From positions 310,001 to 374,000 of the forward strand of contig OZ025843.1 of NCBI GenBank assembly GCA_964019425.1: a stretch of DNA of 64,000 bases, read 5' to 3'. The stretch is from Flectonema sp. DT1601. Taxonomy: Eukaryota; Euglenozoa; Diplonemea; Diplonemida; Diplonemidae. Position 1 is the stretch's first letter. Every line of letters starts with the position of its first letter. Positions 9,203 through 22,680 of this stretch are shown here, one piece after another. Below the pieces are notes generated by a model. The model had not been told where the DNA came from, ran no database searches, and saw nothing but the letters and a program-made list of their open reading frames with translations. A program made the position numbers and the translations under genes.

Positions 9203-11192
9203 TCACACCCACCCCAATTTCTTCAATTTTAGAATAACTTCTTTATGGGTTGTGTATTCGTTCCCTGTTTTACTTTCTTTTAACAGGTAATACACAAGTG
9301 ACATTCGCCACATTGACACTCTCCTCCCCTTAAGGTACAGAACGGTATCTTTCGGTCCGCGTTCGAGGAGCTGCTCTCGAGAATCAATTTGATCATAACC
9401 TCGTGATAGGTACCCTTGTGGTCCCGCTTGTACGACCTCATCTAAGAGGGTTCTAAAACCACTGTTATTCTTCAGAACAAGATGAAGGGTTTTAGTTTCC
9501 AACTCATATCCTTCCTTGATCACTGTGTTGGTGTTATTTTCGTTATTGTTGCCATTCAACACTAAGCCAATCCCAATTAAACAATGCACACAGTGACATA
9601 CCTTGATCAAATTCCACCCGCCCGCCCCGTGACTTCTCCAGTCCCTTCAACACATCTCCCAGATCACGAAGGTTGCTCCCGAGCCTGTAGTACCAATCTT
9701 CGAGTGCAGCGGTGTAGTTGGGTACATTCTCTCCCAAGGGGACGCTGATGGTGGCCTTTGGTTCCCCGATGATGCCATCAAACCGGTTATCATATTTCAG
9801 GGCGTACGAGATGGCAAACTCTTCAAGGTTCATGCGGGGAACGCGCACCTTCTTGCAGATGCTCCCGTGCTTCCTTGTGATGGCATCCGATATTTGTGAG
9901 ATGCTGGTCTCTACGACAAAGGGGACGATGGGGAAGTCGTAGGTGATCAGCCTGCCGAAGGTGCCGATTTTGTGCCCGATGTGATTTGCGGTTTTCCAGG
10001 TGAAGTCTTCTTCCTCATCGATACCGAGATCAGCGTAGATGACGAGCTGGTTTCCATGCGTTTCGGTACACCAGGTTGATAAATTCTTCAAGAAATCCAT
10101 CTTGATGTCAATCTTGTCGGAGTACTTCGATACTTCGAGATGTTCGCGAACTATCATCATCAACCAATCTTTGTTCAAAACCGTTCCCGGGGTGATTGTA
10201 TCCTTGATTGGGATAACGCACTTCATGTTGCAAAAAAGCTGTCTAAAGAGAGTGGTCTTGCCAGCGGCCTCTACACCAACTGCCAGAAGGAATCCTGCCT
10301 TGTCTGGATTGCTAGCATCGAACCTCTCAATGTAGTTCTGAATGGTCTCATTGCCCTGTTGCAGAGAGCTGCGGTCGAACACATCAGCAGGACAGGGAAA
10401 GCTTGTCTTGAGCACCTGTGTGGCTGCTCTATTTGCGTTGTCTATTAGTTGTTCTTGCTCAATTTCCACATTGTTGTGTAGAGTTTTCCGCTGTACCTCC
10501 AACCGTTGCTTGTTGGTCTCGGTGTTGTCCTTGCTGTAACCTTTTAGGTCTTCGTTGATACAAAGATTTCTTGTACTGTGGTCGGTTTGTTGTTTGGTGT
10601 AGTCTCTGATGTCCCTGTTATAGTCTCTGTTATCGTTAAGTAACGGATACTGCATGACAGCATAAATGACACCAATAACAGCAGGTACTAAAACAATCAC
10701 CAGAGTCCATATCTTGACTCTCTTCCACCAGGTCTTTGGCTCTTTTGGTTTTTCTTCCTTGCTGCTGTTGGATGACTTATCACTGTCGCCATCTGGATTA
10801 TTAATACCACCACAACTACCATTATTTGGATCACTCATATTCTGTCCCGGCTCACACAACCTGTGGAAATAGAAATATTTTAAAAATTGCAAGCACAATA
10901 TCACAACACTCTCCTACCTTTCCTCATCACCCTTCTCACCAACACCATCCCCGAATATCCATGACTTCACATTCTCAGCTGCCACCTTGGCTGCAAATGC
11001 CGGAGCACTCGCCATGTTAGTTGCCCTGTCTAAAGGATTGAGGTTAAGGGGATTGACAGCATTAATGATATTGTCCTTGATCAATGCATAATCGGCTGCG
11101 TGTTTCTCCTTCCGCAAACACTCTTTGTCATCTCCGCAGTGCTTCTCCGCTCCCGAGTACCTCAGGTCGTGCATCATGGCTGCCTCGTCCAT
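9203..11192 (-). CDS. PLA2-like / TM / P-loop NTPase gene, copy 2
   Basis: Exons as in copy 1: PLA2-like 10914-11192, NTPase in 9543-10904, tail 9203-9561 or so, with the same candidate introns. The NTPase core is almost unchanged. The last part of the NTPase (K-G-L-E-K-S-R) and the tail patch (I-K-E-G-Y-E-L-E) differ from copy 1 in clustered fashion. Confidence 0.55.
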
Positions 11193-11346
11193 TCTGCTCT
11201 CGGGCTTTCATCTTTTCGCAGGTCCGGGAACAAAGCTGGAAGAGAGAATCGCAAACTCATCAACTGAGTCGACAATAAAATATTTTCTAACACCAGTCTT
11301 TACGTATTCCATATGGTCCTTTGATCTTAGTGTGAGAATTATTAAC

Positions 11347-12275
11347 TTAATAATTCCAGTAAGTTCTTGTTGAGCGTGTGTCATTACATTGGATCGAAAA
11401 ACCCTCTCTTGTATTGGTCACCTTCTTGGATTCGTCAGTCTCTTTGTCAGGTTCTTTCGTTTCCTCAATCAAAGTTTCACAGTTGACAGAAGTACCTGCA
11501 ATCCATCTAAGGCGGATGTCTGGGATCTTATGCAGTTTAAAAACCTCATATAAGTACGGCACTGCGCCAGTGATTTTTGGAAATTTGAGTTCCTTTTTGT
11601 TTTCATTAACCCGTCTGTTAAAACATTTTCTACTTGTTCGTAACTTTCCATTTCATTTTTCAATAGCTCACAATAATAAGCTTCGCACATTACTGCGCAA
11701 TCATGTCTTGCTTTATCCACTGGGAGGAATACGACATGTTTTTTTAGGTCCTTTAATTCTCTCATACACTTTGCTAAAGTTGCATCGTTGGGTAAGGGTT
11801 TTAATTGTATTTGTGAAGTGAATTCTTCCTTCAGCCATCTATTTAAGACTTCGGCGTTTGCTTCTCTGTCGCTTTTAGTTGTCCCAATCATGAATCTCGT
11901 TACTTTTTCGGTAAACCAATCAGCTGCTTCATGAAGTTCTTGTGTCATCTCATGTTGTGAACAGTGAATACGGTAAAGTATTCCTAACTTTAGTACCTCT
12001 TTTAGTTGATCACTACATTTCAAGGAAGAACAATGTCCTGAAACATGTTTGGTATTACAATTCTCTTCTTTGTATTGATAACAAGGACATTGTTTATCAT
12101 TTAGTGGAGGTGATTGTTCTAACTCAATCGTATTTGTGTTAAATATTTTCGATCCTAAAGTTCTGCTGAGTCCATAGGATGTTTTGGTAGGTAAACCAGA
12201 GGGTAGTAACTTCTTATACTTTTCTTTTATGAATACTGCATTAAAGTACATTTTCTTCACACAAGGGTGCAGCAT
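11347..12275 (-). pseudogene. Penelope/TERT-like RT N-terminal region, copy 1
   Basis: Two overlapping minus-strand frames (11469-12275 and 11347-11562). The first has a Cys/His-rich patch (C-P-C-Y-Q-Y..C..H..C) and V-V-F-L-P-V-D-K-A, reminiscent of the PADKxGxxVV region before the RT fingers. The second has V-F-K-L-H-K-I-P and L-R-W-I-A-G, the PKLHK..R-IAG motif of Penelope-like and related RTs. The catalytic core is absent here and is found instead in delta cassettes. Decayed. Confidence 0.55.
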
Positions 12276-12396
12276 CTTCAGACAAAACCAAAGCTATGAA
12301 TTTTTCCAATTCTTCCATTTAGCCATAAATTACACCTTTACAATCTTGAGGCTGTGCTTCAAAAGAGAGTCCACGTTGTTGGCGTGCTGTCCTTAA

Positions 12397-12590
12397 CTTC
12401 TTTGAATAGTTCTGTTCAAAGAAGTGTTGTCATTTCAGTGCACTACGGAATCGAGTTATTCAATTTTGAATTAATCGTGAGCCCTGGGAAACCAAAACCA
12501 GGGTATAATGTAATACGGCAGAGTGTAGGTTTCACCTACAAATTACTTGTTGAAATCAACAATTCTTTGAAAAAAATTCCCCTGTGGGGA
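12397..12590. other. Cluster of five perfect stem-loops
   Basis: Stems at 12397-12424 (10 bp, cttctttgaa), 12482-12503 (ccctgg/ccaggg), 12524-12540 (tgtaggt/acctaca), 12547-12562 (ttgttg/caacaa) and 12578-12590 (tcccc/gggga). No frame explains them. The cluster is present again at 18144-18337 and near 23731-23923. Confidence 0.55.
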
Positions 12591-12698
12591 GACTGTTTGA
12601 TGATATTTGTAGCTTTGAGCTGAAAATAAAAATGAGAATTAATTCTAAGTGAGAAATACTTAGCAGCTTTTAGAGAGCTGAAAAGAAAAAGATATTGT

Positions 12699-13381
12699 GT
12701 GAGAGAGGACATATCCGTTATGTTGGTCAAACTTATAATACTGCGAGAGATTGAGAAAAACAACATTAGAGCAATCGCTCAGTACAGGGGAAATGAACTC
12801 AGCCATTATACAAATTCATACGTAAAAGAAAATATCCATTATTCTGAAGTAATTAATGAACCCGACTTCCTGAAAAACAACAGTTTCCTATTCCGTAATA
12901 TGGCTGACCCAGCAGAGAGGTTTTGGATCAGTCATTTCAAACCGCATTATAATATACTGGGAAAGAAGAAAGTACAAAATAACAAAAAAGCATCCATACG
13001 AACGAAAGTCCCGACGGAAAAGATAAAGAGAAGAAGACGGAAAAAGAATACTAACGAACCCCCTTCAAATTGGACGAAAGTAAATAATGGTCGGGTGATC
13101 ATCACTGATGTCACCCAAAGTTTCGCCTATTCTATGGCTTAATGAAACAACTACAGCATTTATGTAATCTTGAAGCACTTAATGTTGAAGTTATTAAAGA
13201 CTGGTCTTTCACAAGAATTTCACGAATGTTTCACTGGATCCGAAGATTTGCAAGTCACGAAGTGAAAGAAAATAATAAAATGCAAGCAATCATTGTAGCA
13301 CTCAACGAGGCTCTTAAAATTAAAAGAGAAAGAAAAAAGAATCGTGTGGTCGATTGCCATCCATGGAAAAATTCTAAGTGA
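12699..13381 (+). pseudogene. GIY-YIG endonuclease remains, copy 2
   Basis: A longer copy. R-Y-V-G-Q-T-Y-N-T-A-R-D lies in frame around 12715-12750, and the C-terminal E-R-F-W-I...Y-N-I-L lies downstream in another frame. A Lys/Arg-rich stretch then resembles a nuclear-localisation segment. Broken. Confidence 0.55.
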
Positions 13382-14499
13382 AAAACACTTAGCAGAAACA
13401 CTTTGTAGCTTTTAATAAGTTGATAGGAAAATTAAATAAAATAAAATAAAATAAGAACAGATAAATAGTAATAATACCAAAACCTCTAAGACCCCTGGGC
13501 AGCAAGAAGGAAAGCAGTTAAGTACTTCTGGGTGTTTGGCATCACCCCCCATAGTGAGCAAGTACAACAGGTAGCATTGGTAGTCTGTTGATCCTGAGTG
13601 ATCCCAGCTACAGTTTTGTTTTTCTTTCTTTTTTTTAGAAGAAGATCAGGACATCCAAGCACTGCTGGATAGTTGCTGAATGCAGGGCCTGCCTGTGGCA
13701 TTATAATAACAGGCTAAGTCATTTGAAGTTCATAGTTTACCTTTGATTTTATAACTTCACATAGGTACTATGAACGATGAGAGATCCAGTGGGATCACTC
13801 AGGGTCTTGTAGAGACCGCCAATGTTGTGCGTTGATAGGCAAGGTGACCAACCTTGACATTCTTTCTTTTCTCTCCTGTTGTGACAAACACAAAATACAC
13901 ACACAGCTTACAGGTACTCGCATCTACTGGAACGATATCGATGCTTCTGTTGTCTTCCCTGGCATTGTTTTCAAAATAACACTTGTTCTCTCCCTGTTAT
14001 TCAAATTCTCTGCTAAATTTACAACACAATTAAAACAGGTTTGTCTTGCTTTTTTTCCGGTACCTGCTTTTGCCAAGGGACGATGGAAGCAGATCGATGG
14101 AGGTTCAGCAAGTGATGCGATGTACTTGTATGTGTGTTCTTTGTGTATGTTTTCTTCCGGTGCGAGTAATTTTTTGTTCTTGCTTTGGGCGGTTAACGCT
14201 AAAAGAAAGGATTGCCTGCGTCGTGGCCACAAGCGTCGAGGCTAGAGATGAGGAAGAAGAAAAGGGAACGATCAGCGATATGTACGATTAGATTAGATTA
14301 GCAGGTGTTGACTTATACATTGTTTAGATGTATATTCATATCAAGGATAGCCAAGCATTGGAAAAGAATTCGTTATCAGCTCCCGATGGTGTCCCAGCTA
14401 TCAACATCATCATCATTAATGGTATCCTCGATGGGTCCTCATGGTCTCCGAAATCTCCGCCATGGTGGTGGTGTTTAGAAAATGCCCTGACCGCAACAA

Positions 14500-14762
14500 G
14501 GGCACGGTGTAGCGGTACGGTATGGGGGTGGGTACGGTATAGGGGTACGGTGTAGGAATACAGTACAGGAGTACGGTGAAGGGGTACGGTGTAGGGGTAC
14601 GGTGTAGGGGTGCAGTGTAGGGGTGCGGTATAGGGGTACGGTGTAGGAATGAGTACGGTGAAGGGGTACGGTGTAGGGGTACGGTGTAGGAATACGGTGA
14701 AGGGGTACGGTGTAGGGGTACGGTGCAGGAGTACGGTGAAGGGGTACGGTGTAGGGGTACGG
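14500..14762. repeat. 13-bp minisatellite, block 5
   Basis: Same unit order and length as block 4, so it was copied together with the cassette. Confidence 0.9.
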
Positions 14763-14949
14763 CGCTAACGGAACTTTTTTAGGTTGCAGCCTGTCAGTAA
14801 ATAAACTCGCAGGGCACGGTGTAGGGATAAACTCACGAACTACAACAAATCACACCAGATATATTCAGAATATCAGGTAAGCATCACTCATTTGAAAAGC
14901 CTTGCGACAAGGCACACATTATGCGCGTAGGCTACATCAAGTATCTTCT

Positions 14950-16939
14950 TCACACCCACCCCAATTTCTTCAATTTTAGAATAACTTCTTTATGGGTTGT
15001 GTATTCGTTCCCTGTTTTACTTTCTTTTAACAGGTAATACACAAGTGACATTCGCCACATTGACACTCTCCTCCCCTTAAGGTACAGAACGGTATCTTTC
15101 GGTCCGCGTTCGAGGAGCTGCTCTCGAGAATCAATTTGATCATAACCTCGTGATAGGTACCCTTGTGGTCCCGCTTGTACGACCTCATCTAAGAGGGTTC
15201 TAAAACCACTGTTATTCTTCAGAACAAGATGAAGGGTTTTAGTTTCCAACTCATATCCTTCCTTGATCACTGTGTTGGTGTTATTTTCGTTATTGTTGCC
15301 ATTCAACACTAAGCCAATCCCAATTAAACAATGCACACAGTGACATACCTTGATCAAATTCCACCCGCCCGCCCCGTGACTTCTCCAGTCCCTTCAACAC
15401 ATCTCCCAGATCACGAAGGTTGCTCCCGAGCCTGTAGTACCAATCTTCGAGTGCAGCGGTGTAGTTGGGTACATTCTCTCCCAAGGGGACGCTGATGGTG
15501 GCCTTTGGTTCCCCGATGATGCCATCAAACCGGTTATCATATTTCAGGGCGTACGAGATGGCAAACTCTTCAAGGTTCATGCGGGGAACGCGCACCTTCT
15601 TGCAGATGCTCCCGTGCTTCCTTGTGATGGCATCCGATATTTGTGAGATGCTGGTCTCTACGACAAAGGGGACGATGGGGAAGTCGTAGGTGATCAGCCT
15701 GCCGAAGGTGCCGATTTTGTGCCCGATGTGATTTGCGGTTTTCCAGGTGAAGTCTTCTTCCTCATCGATACCGAGATCAGCGTAGATGACGAGCTGGTTT
15801 CCATGCGTTTCGGTACACCAGGTTGATAAATTCTTCAAGAAATCCATCTTGATGTCAATCTTGTCGGAGTACTTCGATACTTCGAGATGTTCGCGAACTA
15901 TCATCATCAACCAATCTTTGTTCAAAACCGTTCCCGGGGTGATTGTATCCTTGATTGGGATAACGCACTTCATGTTGCAAAAAAGCTGTCTAAAGAGAGT
16001 GGTCTTGCCAGCGGCCTCTACACCAACTGCCAGAAGGAATCCTGCCTTGTCTGGATTGCTAGCATCGAACCTCTCAATGTAGTTCTGAATGGTCTCATTG
16101 CCCTGTTGCAGAGAGCTGCGGTCGAACACATCAGCAGGACAGGGAAAGCTTGTCTTGAGCACCTGTGTGGCTGCTCTATTTGCGTTGTCTATTAGTTGTT
16201 CTTGCTCAATTTCCACATTGTTGTGTAGAGTTTTCCGCTGTACCTCCAACCGTTGCTTGTTGGTCTCGGTGTTGTCCTTGCTGTAACCTTTTAGGTCTTC
16301 GTTGATACAAAGATTTCTTGTACTGTGGTCGGTTTGTTGTTTGGTGTAGTCTCTGATGTCCCTGTTATAGTCTCTGTTATCGTTAAGTAACGGATACTGC
16401 ATGACAGCATAAATGACACCAATAACAGCAGGTACTAAAACAATCACCAGAGTCCATATCTTGACTCTCTTCCACCAGGTCTTTGGCTCTTTTGGTTTTT
16501 CTTCCTTGCTGCTGTTGGATGACTTATCACTGTCGCCATCTGGATTATTAATACCACCACAACTACCATTATTTGGATCACTCATATTCTGTCCCGGCTC
16601 ACACAACCTGTGGAAATAGAAATATTTTAAAAATTGCAAGCACAATATCACAACACTCTCCTACCTTTCCTCATCACCCTTCTCACCAACACCATCCCCG
16701 AATATCCATGACTTCACATTCTCAGCTGCCACCTTGGCTGCAAATGCCGGAGCACTCGCCATGTTAGTTGCCCTGTCTAAAGGATTGAGGTTAAGGGGAT
16801 TGACAGCATTAATGATATTGTCCTTGATCAATGCATAATCGGCTGCGTGTTTCTCCTTCCGCAAACACTCTTTGTCATCTCCGCAGTGCTTCTCCGCTCC
16901 CGAGTACCTCAGGTCGTGCATCATGGCTGCCTCGTCCAT
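14950..16939 (-). CDS. PLA2-like / TM / P-loop NTPase gene, copy 3
   Basis: PLA2-like exon 16661-16939, NTPase in 15290-16651, tail from 14950. Protein identical to copy 2 as far as read. Confidence 0.55.
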
Positions 16940-17093
16940 TCTGCTCTCGGGCTTTCATCTTTTCGCAGGTCCGGGAACAAAGCTGGAAGAGAGAATCGCA
17001 AACTCATCAACTGAGTCGACAATAAAATATTTTCTAACACCAGTCTTTACGTATTCCATATGGTCCTTTGATCTTAGTGTGAGAATTATTAAC

Positions 17094-18022
17094 TTAATAA
17101 TTCCAGTAAGTTCTTGTTGAGCGTGTGTCATTACATTGGATCGAAAAACCCTCTCTTGTATTGGTCACCTTCTTGGATTCGTCAGTCTCTTTGTCAGGTT
17201 CTTTCGTTTCCTCAATCAAAGTTTCACAGTTGACAGAAGTACCTGCAATCCATCTAAGGCGGATGTCTGGGATCTTATGCAGTTTAAAAACCTCATATAA
17301 GTACGGCACTGCGCCAGTGATTTTTGGAAATTTGAGTTCCTTTTTGTTTTCATTAACCCGTCTGTTAAAACATTTTCTACTTGTTCGTAACTTTCCATTT
17401 CATTTTTCAATAGCTCACAATAATAAGCTTCGCACATTACTGCGCAATCATGTCTTGCTTTATCCACTGGGAGGAATACGACATGTTTTTTTAGGTCCTT
17501 TAATTCTCTCATACACTTTGCTAAAGTTGCATCGTTGGGTAAGGGTTTTAATTGTATTTGTGAAGTGAATTCTTCCTTCAGCCATCTATTTAAGACTTCG
17601 GCGTTTGCTTCTCTGTCGCTTTTAGTTGTCCCAATCATGAATCTCGTTACTTTTTCGGTAAACCAATCAGCTGCTTCATGAAGTTCTTGTGTCATCTCAT
17701 GTTGTGAACAGTGAATACGGTAAAGTATTCCTAACTTTAGTACCTCTTTTAGTTGATCACTACATTTCAAGGAAGAACAATGTCCTGAAACATGTTTGGT
17801 ATTACAATTCTCTTCTTTGTATTGATAACAAGGACATTGTTTATCATTTAGTGGAGGTGATTGTTCTAACTCAATCGTATTTGTGTTAAATATTTTCGAT
17901 CCTAAAGTTCTGCTGAGTCCATAGGATGTTTTGGTAGGTAAACCAGAGGGTAGTAACTTCTTATACTTTTCTTTTATGAATACTGCATTAAAGTACATTT
18001 TCTTCACACAAGGGTGCAGCAT
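17094..18022 (-). pseudogene. Penelope/TERT-like RT N-terminal region, copy 2
   Basis: Frames 17216-18022 and 17094-17309, same products as at 11347-12275. Confidence 0.55.
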
Positions 18023-18445
18023 CTTCAGACAAAACCAAAGCTATGAATTTTTCCAATTCTTCCATTTAGCCATAAATTACACCTTTACAATCTTGAGGCT
18101 GTGCTTCAAAAGAGAGTCCACGTTGTTGGCGTGCTGTCCTTAACTTCTTTGAATAGTTCTGTTCAAAGAAGTGTTGTCATTTCAGTGCACTACGGAATCG
18201 AGTTATTCAATTTTGAATTAATCGTGAGCCCTGGGAAACCAAAACCAGGGTATAATGTAATACGGCAGAGTGTAGGTTTCACCTACAAATTACTTGTTGA
18301 AATCAACAATTCTTTGAAAAAAATTCCCCTGTGGGGAGACTGTTTGATGATATTTGTAGCTTTGAGCTGAAAATAAAAATGAGAATTAATTCTAAGTGAG
18401 AAATACTTAGCAGCTTTTAGAGAGCTGAAAAGAAAAAGATATTGT

Positions 18446-19128
18446 GTGAGAGAGGACATATCCGTTATGTTGGTCAAACTTATAATACTGCGAGAGATTG
18501 AGAAAAACAACATTAGAGCAATCGCTCAGTACAGGGGAAATGAACTCAGCCATTATACAAATTCATACGTAAAAGAAAATATCCATTATTCTGAAGTAAT
18601 TAATGAACCCGACTTCCTGAAAAACAACAGTTTCCTATTCCGTAATATGGCTGACCCAGCAGAGAGGTTTTGGATCAGTCATTTCAAACCGCATTATAAT
18701 ATACTGGGAAAGAAGAAAGTACAAAATAACAAAAAAGCATCCATACGAACGAAAGTCCCGACGGAAAAGATAAAGAGAAGAAGACGGAAAAAGAATACTA
18801 ACGAACCCCCTTCAAATTGGACGAAAGTAAATAATGGTCGGGTGATCATCACTGATGTCACCCAAAGTTTCGCCTATTCTATGGCTTAATGAAACAACTA
18901 CAGCATTTATGTAACCTTGAAGCACTTAATGTTGAAGTTATTAAAGACTGGTCTTTCACAAGAATTTCACGAATGTTTCACTGGATCCGAAGATTTGCAA
19001 GTCACGAAGTGAAAGAAAATAATAAAATGCAAGCAATCATTGTAGCACTCAACGAGGCTCTTAAAATTAAAAGAGAAAGAAAAAAGAATCGTGTGGTCGA
19101 TTGCCATCCATGGAAAAATTCTAAGTGA
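18446..19128 (+). pseudogene. GIY-YIG endonuclease remains, copy 3
   Basis: Same arrangement as at 12699-13381. Confidence 0.5.
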
Positions 19129-20246
19129 AAAACACTTAGCAGAAACACTTTGTAGCTTTTAATAAGTTGATAGGAAAATTAAATAAAATAAAATAAAATA
19201 AGAACAGATAAATAGTAATAATACCAAAACCTCTAAGACCCCTGGGCAGCAAGAAGGAAAGCAGTTTAGTACTTCTGGGTGTTTGGCATCACCCCCCATA
19301 GTGAGCAAGTACAACAGGTAGCATTGGTAGTCTGTTGATCCTGAGTGATCCCAGCTACAGTTTTGTTTTTCTTTCTTTTTTTTAGAAGAAGATCAGGACA
19401 TCCAAGCACTGCTGGATAGTTGCTGAATGCAGGGCCTGCCTGTGGCATTATAATAACAGGCTAAGTCATTTGAAGTTCATAGTTTACCTTTGATTTTATA
19501 ACTTCACATAGGTACTATGAACGATGAGAGATCCAGTGGGATCACTCAGGGTCTTGTAGAGACCGCCAATGTTGTGCGTTGATAGGCAAGGTGACCAACC
19601 TTGACATTCTTTCTTTTCTCTCCTGTTGTGACAAACACAAAATACACACACAGCTTACAGGTACTCGCATCTACTGGAACGATATCGATGCTTCTGTTGT
19701 CTTCCCTGGCATTGTTTTCAAAATAACACTTGTTCTCTCCCTGTTATTCAAATTCTCTGCTAAATTTACAACACAATTAAAACAGGTTTGTCTTGCTTTT
19801 TTTCCGGTACCTGCTTTTGCCAAGGGACGATGGAAGCAGATCGATGGAGGTTCAGCAAGTGATGCGATGTACTTGTATGTGTGTTCTTTGTGTATGTTTT
19901 CTTCCGGTGCGAGTAATTTTTTGTTCTTGCTTTGGGCGGTTAACGCTAAAAGAAAGGATTGCCTGCGTCGTGGCCACAAGCGTCGAGGCTAGAGATGAGG
20001 AAGAAGAAAAGGGAACGATCAGCGATATGTACGATTAGATTAGATTAGCAGGTGTTGACTTATACATTGTTTAGATGTATATTCATATCAAGGATAGCCA
20101 AGCATTGGAAAAGAATTCGTTATCAGCTCCCGATGGTGTCCCAGCTATCAACATCATCATCATTAATGGTATCCTCGATGGGTCCTCATGGTCTCCGAAA
20201 TCTCCGCCATGGTGGTGGTGTTTAGAAAATGCCCTGACCGCAACAA

Positions 20247-20349
20247 GGGCACGGTGTAGCGGTACGGTATGGGGGTGGGTACGGTATAGGGGTACGGTGT
20301 AGGGGTACGGTGGAGGGGTACGGTGTAGGAGTACGGTATAGGGGTACGG
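20247..20349. repeat. 13-bp minisatellite, block 6
   Basis: About eight units, shorter than blocks 4 and 5. This accounts for most of the 160-bp difference between adjacent tandem units. Confidence 0.9.
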
Positions 20350-20536
20350 CGCTAACGGAATTCTTTTAGGTTGCAGCCTGTCAGTAAATAAACTCGCAGG
20401 GCACGGTGTAGGGATAAACTCACGAACTACAACAAATCACACCAGATATATTCAGAATATCAGGTAAGCATCACTCATTTGAAAAGCCTTGCGACAAGGC
20501 ACACATTATGCGCGTAGGCTACATCAAGCATCTTCT

Positions 20537-22526
20537 TCACACCCACCCCAATTTCTTCAATTTTACAATAACTTCTTTATGCGCTGTGTCTTCGTTCCCT
20601 GTTTTATCCTCCCTTAACAGGTAATACACATGAGACATTCGCCACATTGACACTCTGCTCCCCTTAAGGATCAGAATGGTATCTTCCGGTCCGCGTTCGA
20701 GGAGGTCGTCTCGAGAATCAATTTGATCATAACCTCGTGATAGGTACCCTTGTGGTCCCGCTTGTACGACCTTATCTAAGAAGGTTCTAAAACCACTGTT
20801 ATTCTCCAGAACAAGACGAAGGGTTTTAGTTTCCGACTCATATCTCGAATCGATCTCTGTGTTGGTGTTATTTTCGTTACTGTTGCCATTCAACACTGGG
20901 CCAATCCCAATTAAACAATGCACACAGTGACATACCTTGATCAAATTCCACCCGCCCGCCCCGTGACTTCTCCAGTCCCTTCAACACATCTCCCAGATCA
21001 CGAAGGTTGCTCCCGAGCCTGTAGTACCAATCTTCGAGTGCAGCGGTGTAGTTGGGTACATTCTCTCCCAAGGGGACGCTGATGGTGGCCTTTGGTTCCC
21101 CGATGATGCCATCAAACCGTTTATCATATTTCAGGGCGTACGAGATGGCAAACTCGTCGAGGTTCATGCGGGGAACGTGCACCTTCTTGCAGATGCTCCC
21201 GTGCTTCCTTGTGATGGCATCCGATATTTGTGAGATGCTGGTCTCTACGACAAAGGGGACGATGGGGAAGTCGTAGGTGATCAGCCTGCCGAAGGTGCCG
21301 ATTTTGTGCCCGATGTGATTTGCGGTTTTCCAGGTGAAGTCTTCTTCCTCATCGATACCGAGATCAGCGTAGATGACGAGCTGGTTTCCATGCGTTTCGG
21401 TACACCAGGTTGATAAATTCTTCAAGAAATTCATCTTGATGTCAATCTTGTCGGAGTACTTCGATACTTCGAGATGTTCGCGAACTATCATCATCAACCA
21501 ATCTTTGTTCAAAACCGTTCCCGGGGTGATTGTATCTTTGATTGGGATAACGCACTTCATGTTGCATAAAATCTGTTCAAAGAGAGTGGTCTTGCCAGCG
21601 GCCTCTACACCAACTGCCAGAAGGAATCCTGCCTTGTCTGGATTGCTAGCATCGAACCTCTCAATGTAGTTCTGAATGGTCTCATTGTCCTGTTGCAGAG
21701 AGCTGCGGTCGAACACATCAGCAGGACAGGGAAAGCTTGTCTGGAGCACCTGTGTGGCTGCTCTATTTGCGTTGTCCATTTGTTGTTCTTGCTCAATTTC
21801 CACATTGTTGTGTAGAGTTTTCCGCTGTACCTCCAACCGTTGCTTGTTGGTCTCGGTGTTGTCCTTGCTGTAACCTTTTAGGTCTTCGTTGATACAAAGA
21901 TTTCTTGTACTGTGGTCGGTTTGTTGTTTGGTGTAGTCTCTGATGTCTCTGCTGTAGTCTCTGTTATCGTTAAGTAACGGATACTGCATGACAGCATAAA
22001 TGGCACCAATAACAGCAGGTACTAAAACAATCACCAGAGTCCATATCTTGACTCTCTTCCACCAGGTCTTTGGCTCTTTTGGTTTTTCTTCCTTGCTGCT
22101 GTTGGATGACTTATCACTGTCGCCATCTGGATTATTAATACCACCACAACTACCATTATTTGGATCACTCATATTCTGTCCCGGCTCACACAACCTGTGG
22201 AAATAGAAATATTTTAAAAATTGCAAGCACAATATCACAACACTCTCCTACCTTTCCTCATCACCCTTCTCACCAACACCATCCCCGAATATCCATGACT
22301 TCACATTCTCAGCTGCCACCTTGGCTGCAAATGCCGGAGCACTCGCCATGTTAGTTGCCCTGTCTAAAGGATTGAGGTTAAGGGGATTGACAGCATTAAT
22401 GATATTGTCCTTGATCAATGCATAATCGGCTGCGTGTTTCTCCTTCCGCAAACACTCTTTGTCATCTCCGCAGTGCTTCTCCGCTCCCGAGTACCTCAGG
22501 TCGTGCATCATGGCTGCCTCGTCCAT
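20537..22526 (-). CDS. PLA2-like / TM / P-loop NTPase gene, copy 4
   Basis: PLA2-like exon 22248-22526 (HDxxY present), NTPase in 20877-22238, tail from 20537. After Walker A this copy reads F-E-Q-I-L where copies 1-3 read F-R-Q-L-F. Its tail patch is the copy-1 type (D-S-R-Y-E-S-E) although its NTPase end is the copy-2 type, so tail and body have recombined. Confidence 0.55.
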
Positions 22527-22680
22527 TCTGCTCTCGGGCTTTCATCTTTTCGCAGGTCCGGGAACAAAGCTGGAAGAGAGAATCGCAAACTCATCAACTG
22601 AGTCGACAATAAAATATTTTCTAACACCAGTCTTTACGTATTCCATATGGTCCTTTGATCTTAGTGTGAGAATTATTAAC

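Larger units (their letters stand above)
9016..14499 (-). mobile_element. Cassette 4, type beta, complete (5484 bp)
   Basis: The fullest beta cassette. Contents from left to right: 3' block, tail exon, NTPase, PLA2-like exon, RT fragments, hairpin cluster, GIY-YIG (+), unassigned segment, GRLTLKER piece (+), leader. It is the same length as cassette 5 and nearly identical. Confidence 0.8.
14763..20246 (-). mobile_element. Cassette 5, type beta (5484 bp)
   Basis: Copy of cassette 4 with only scattered single-base differences noticed (for example around 18914 and 19267). Confidence 0.8.
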
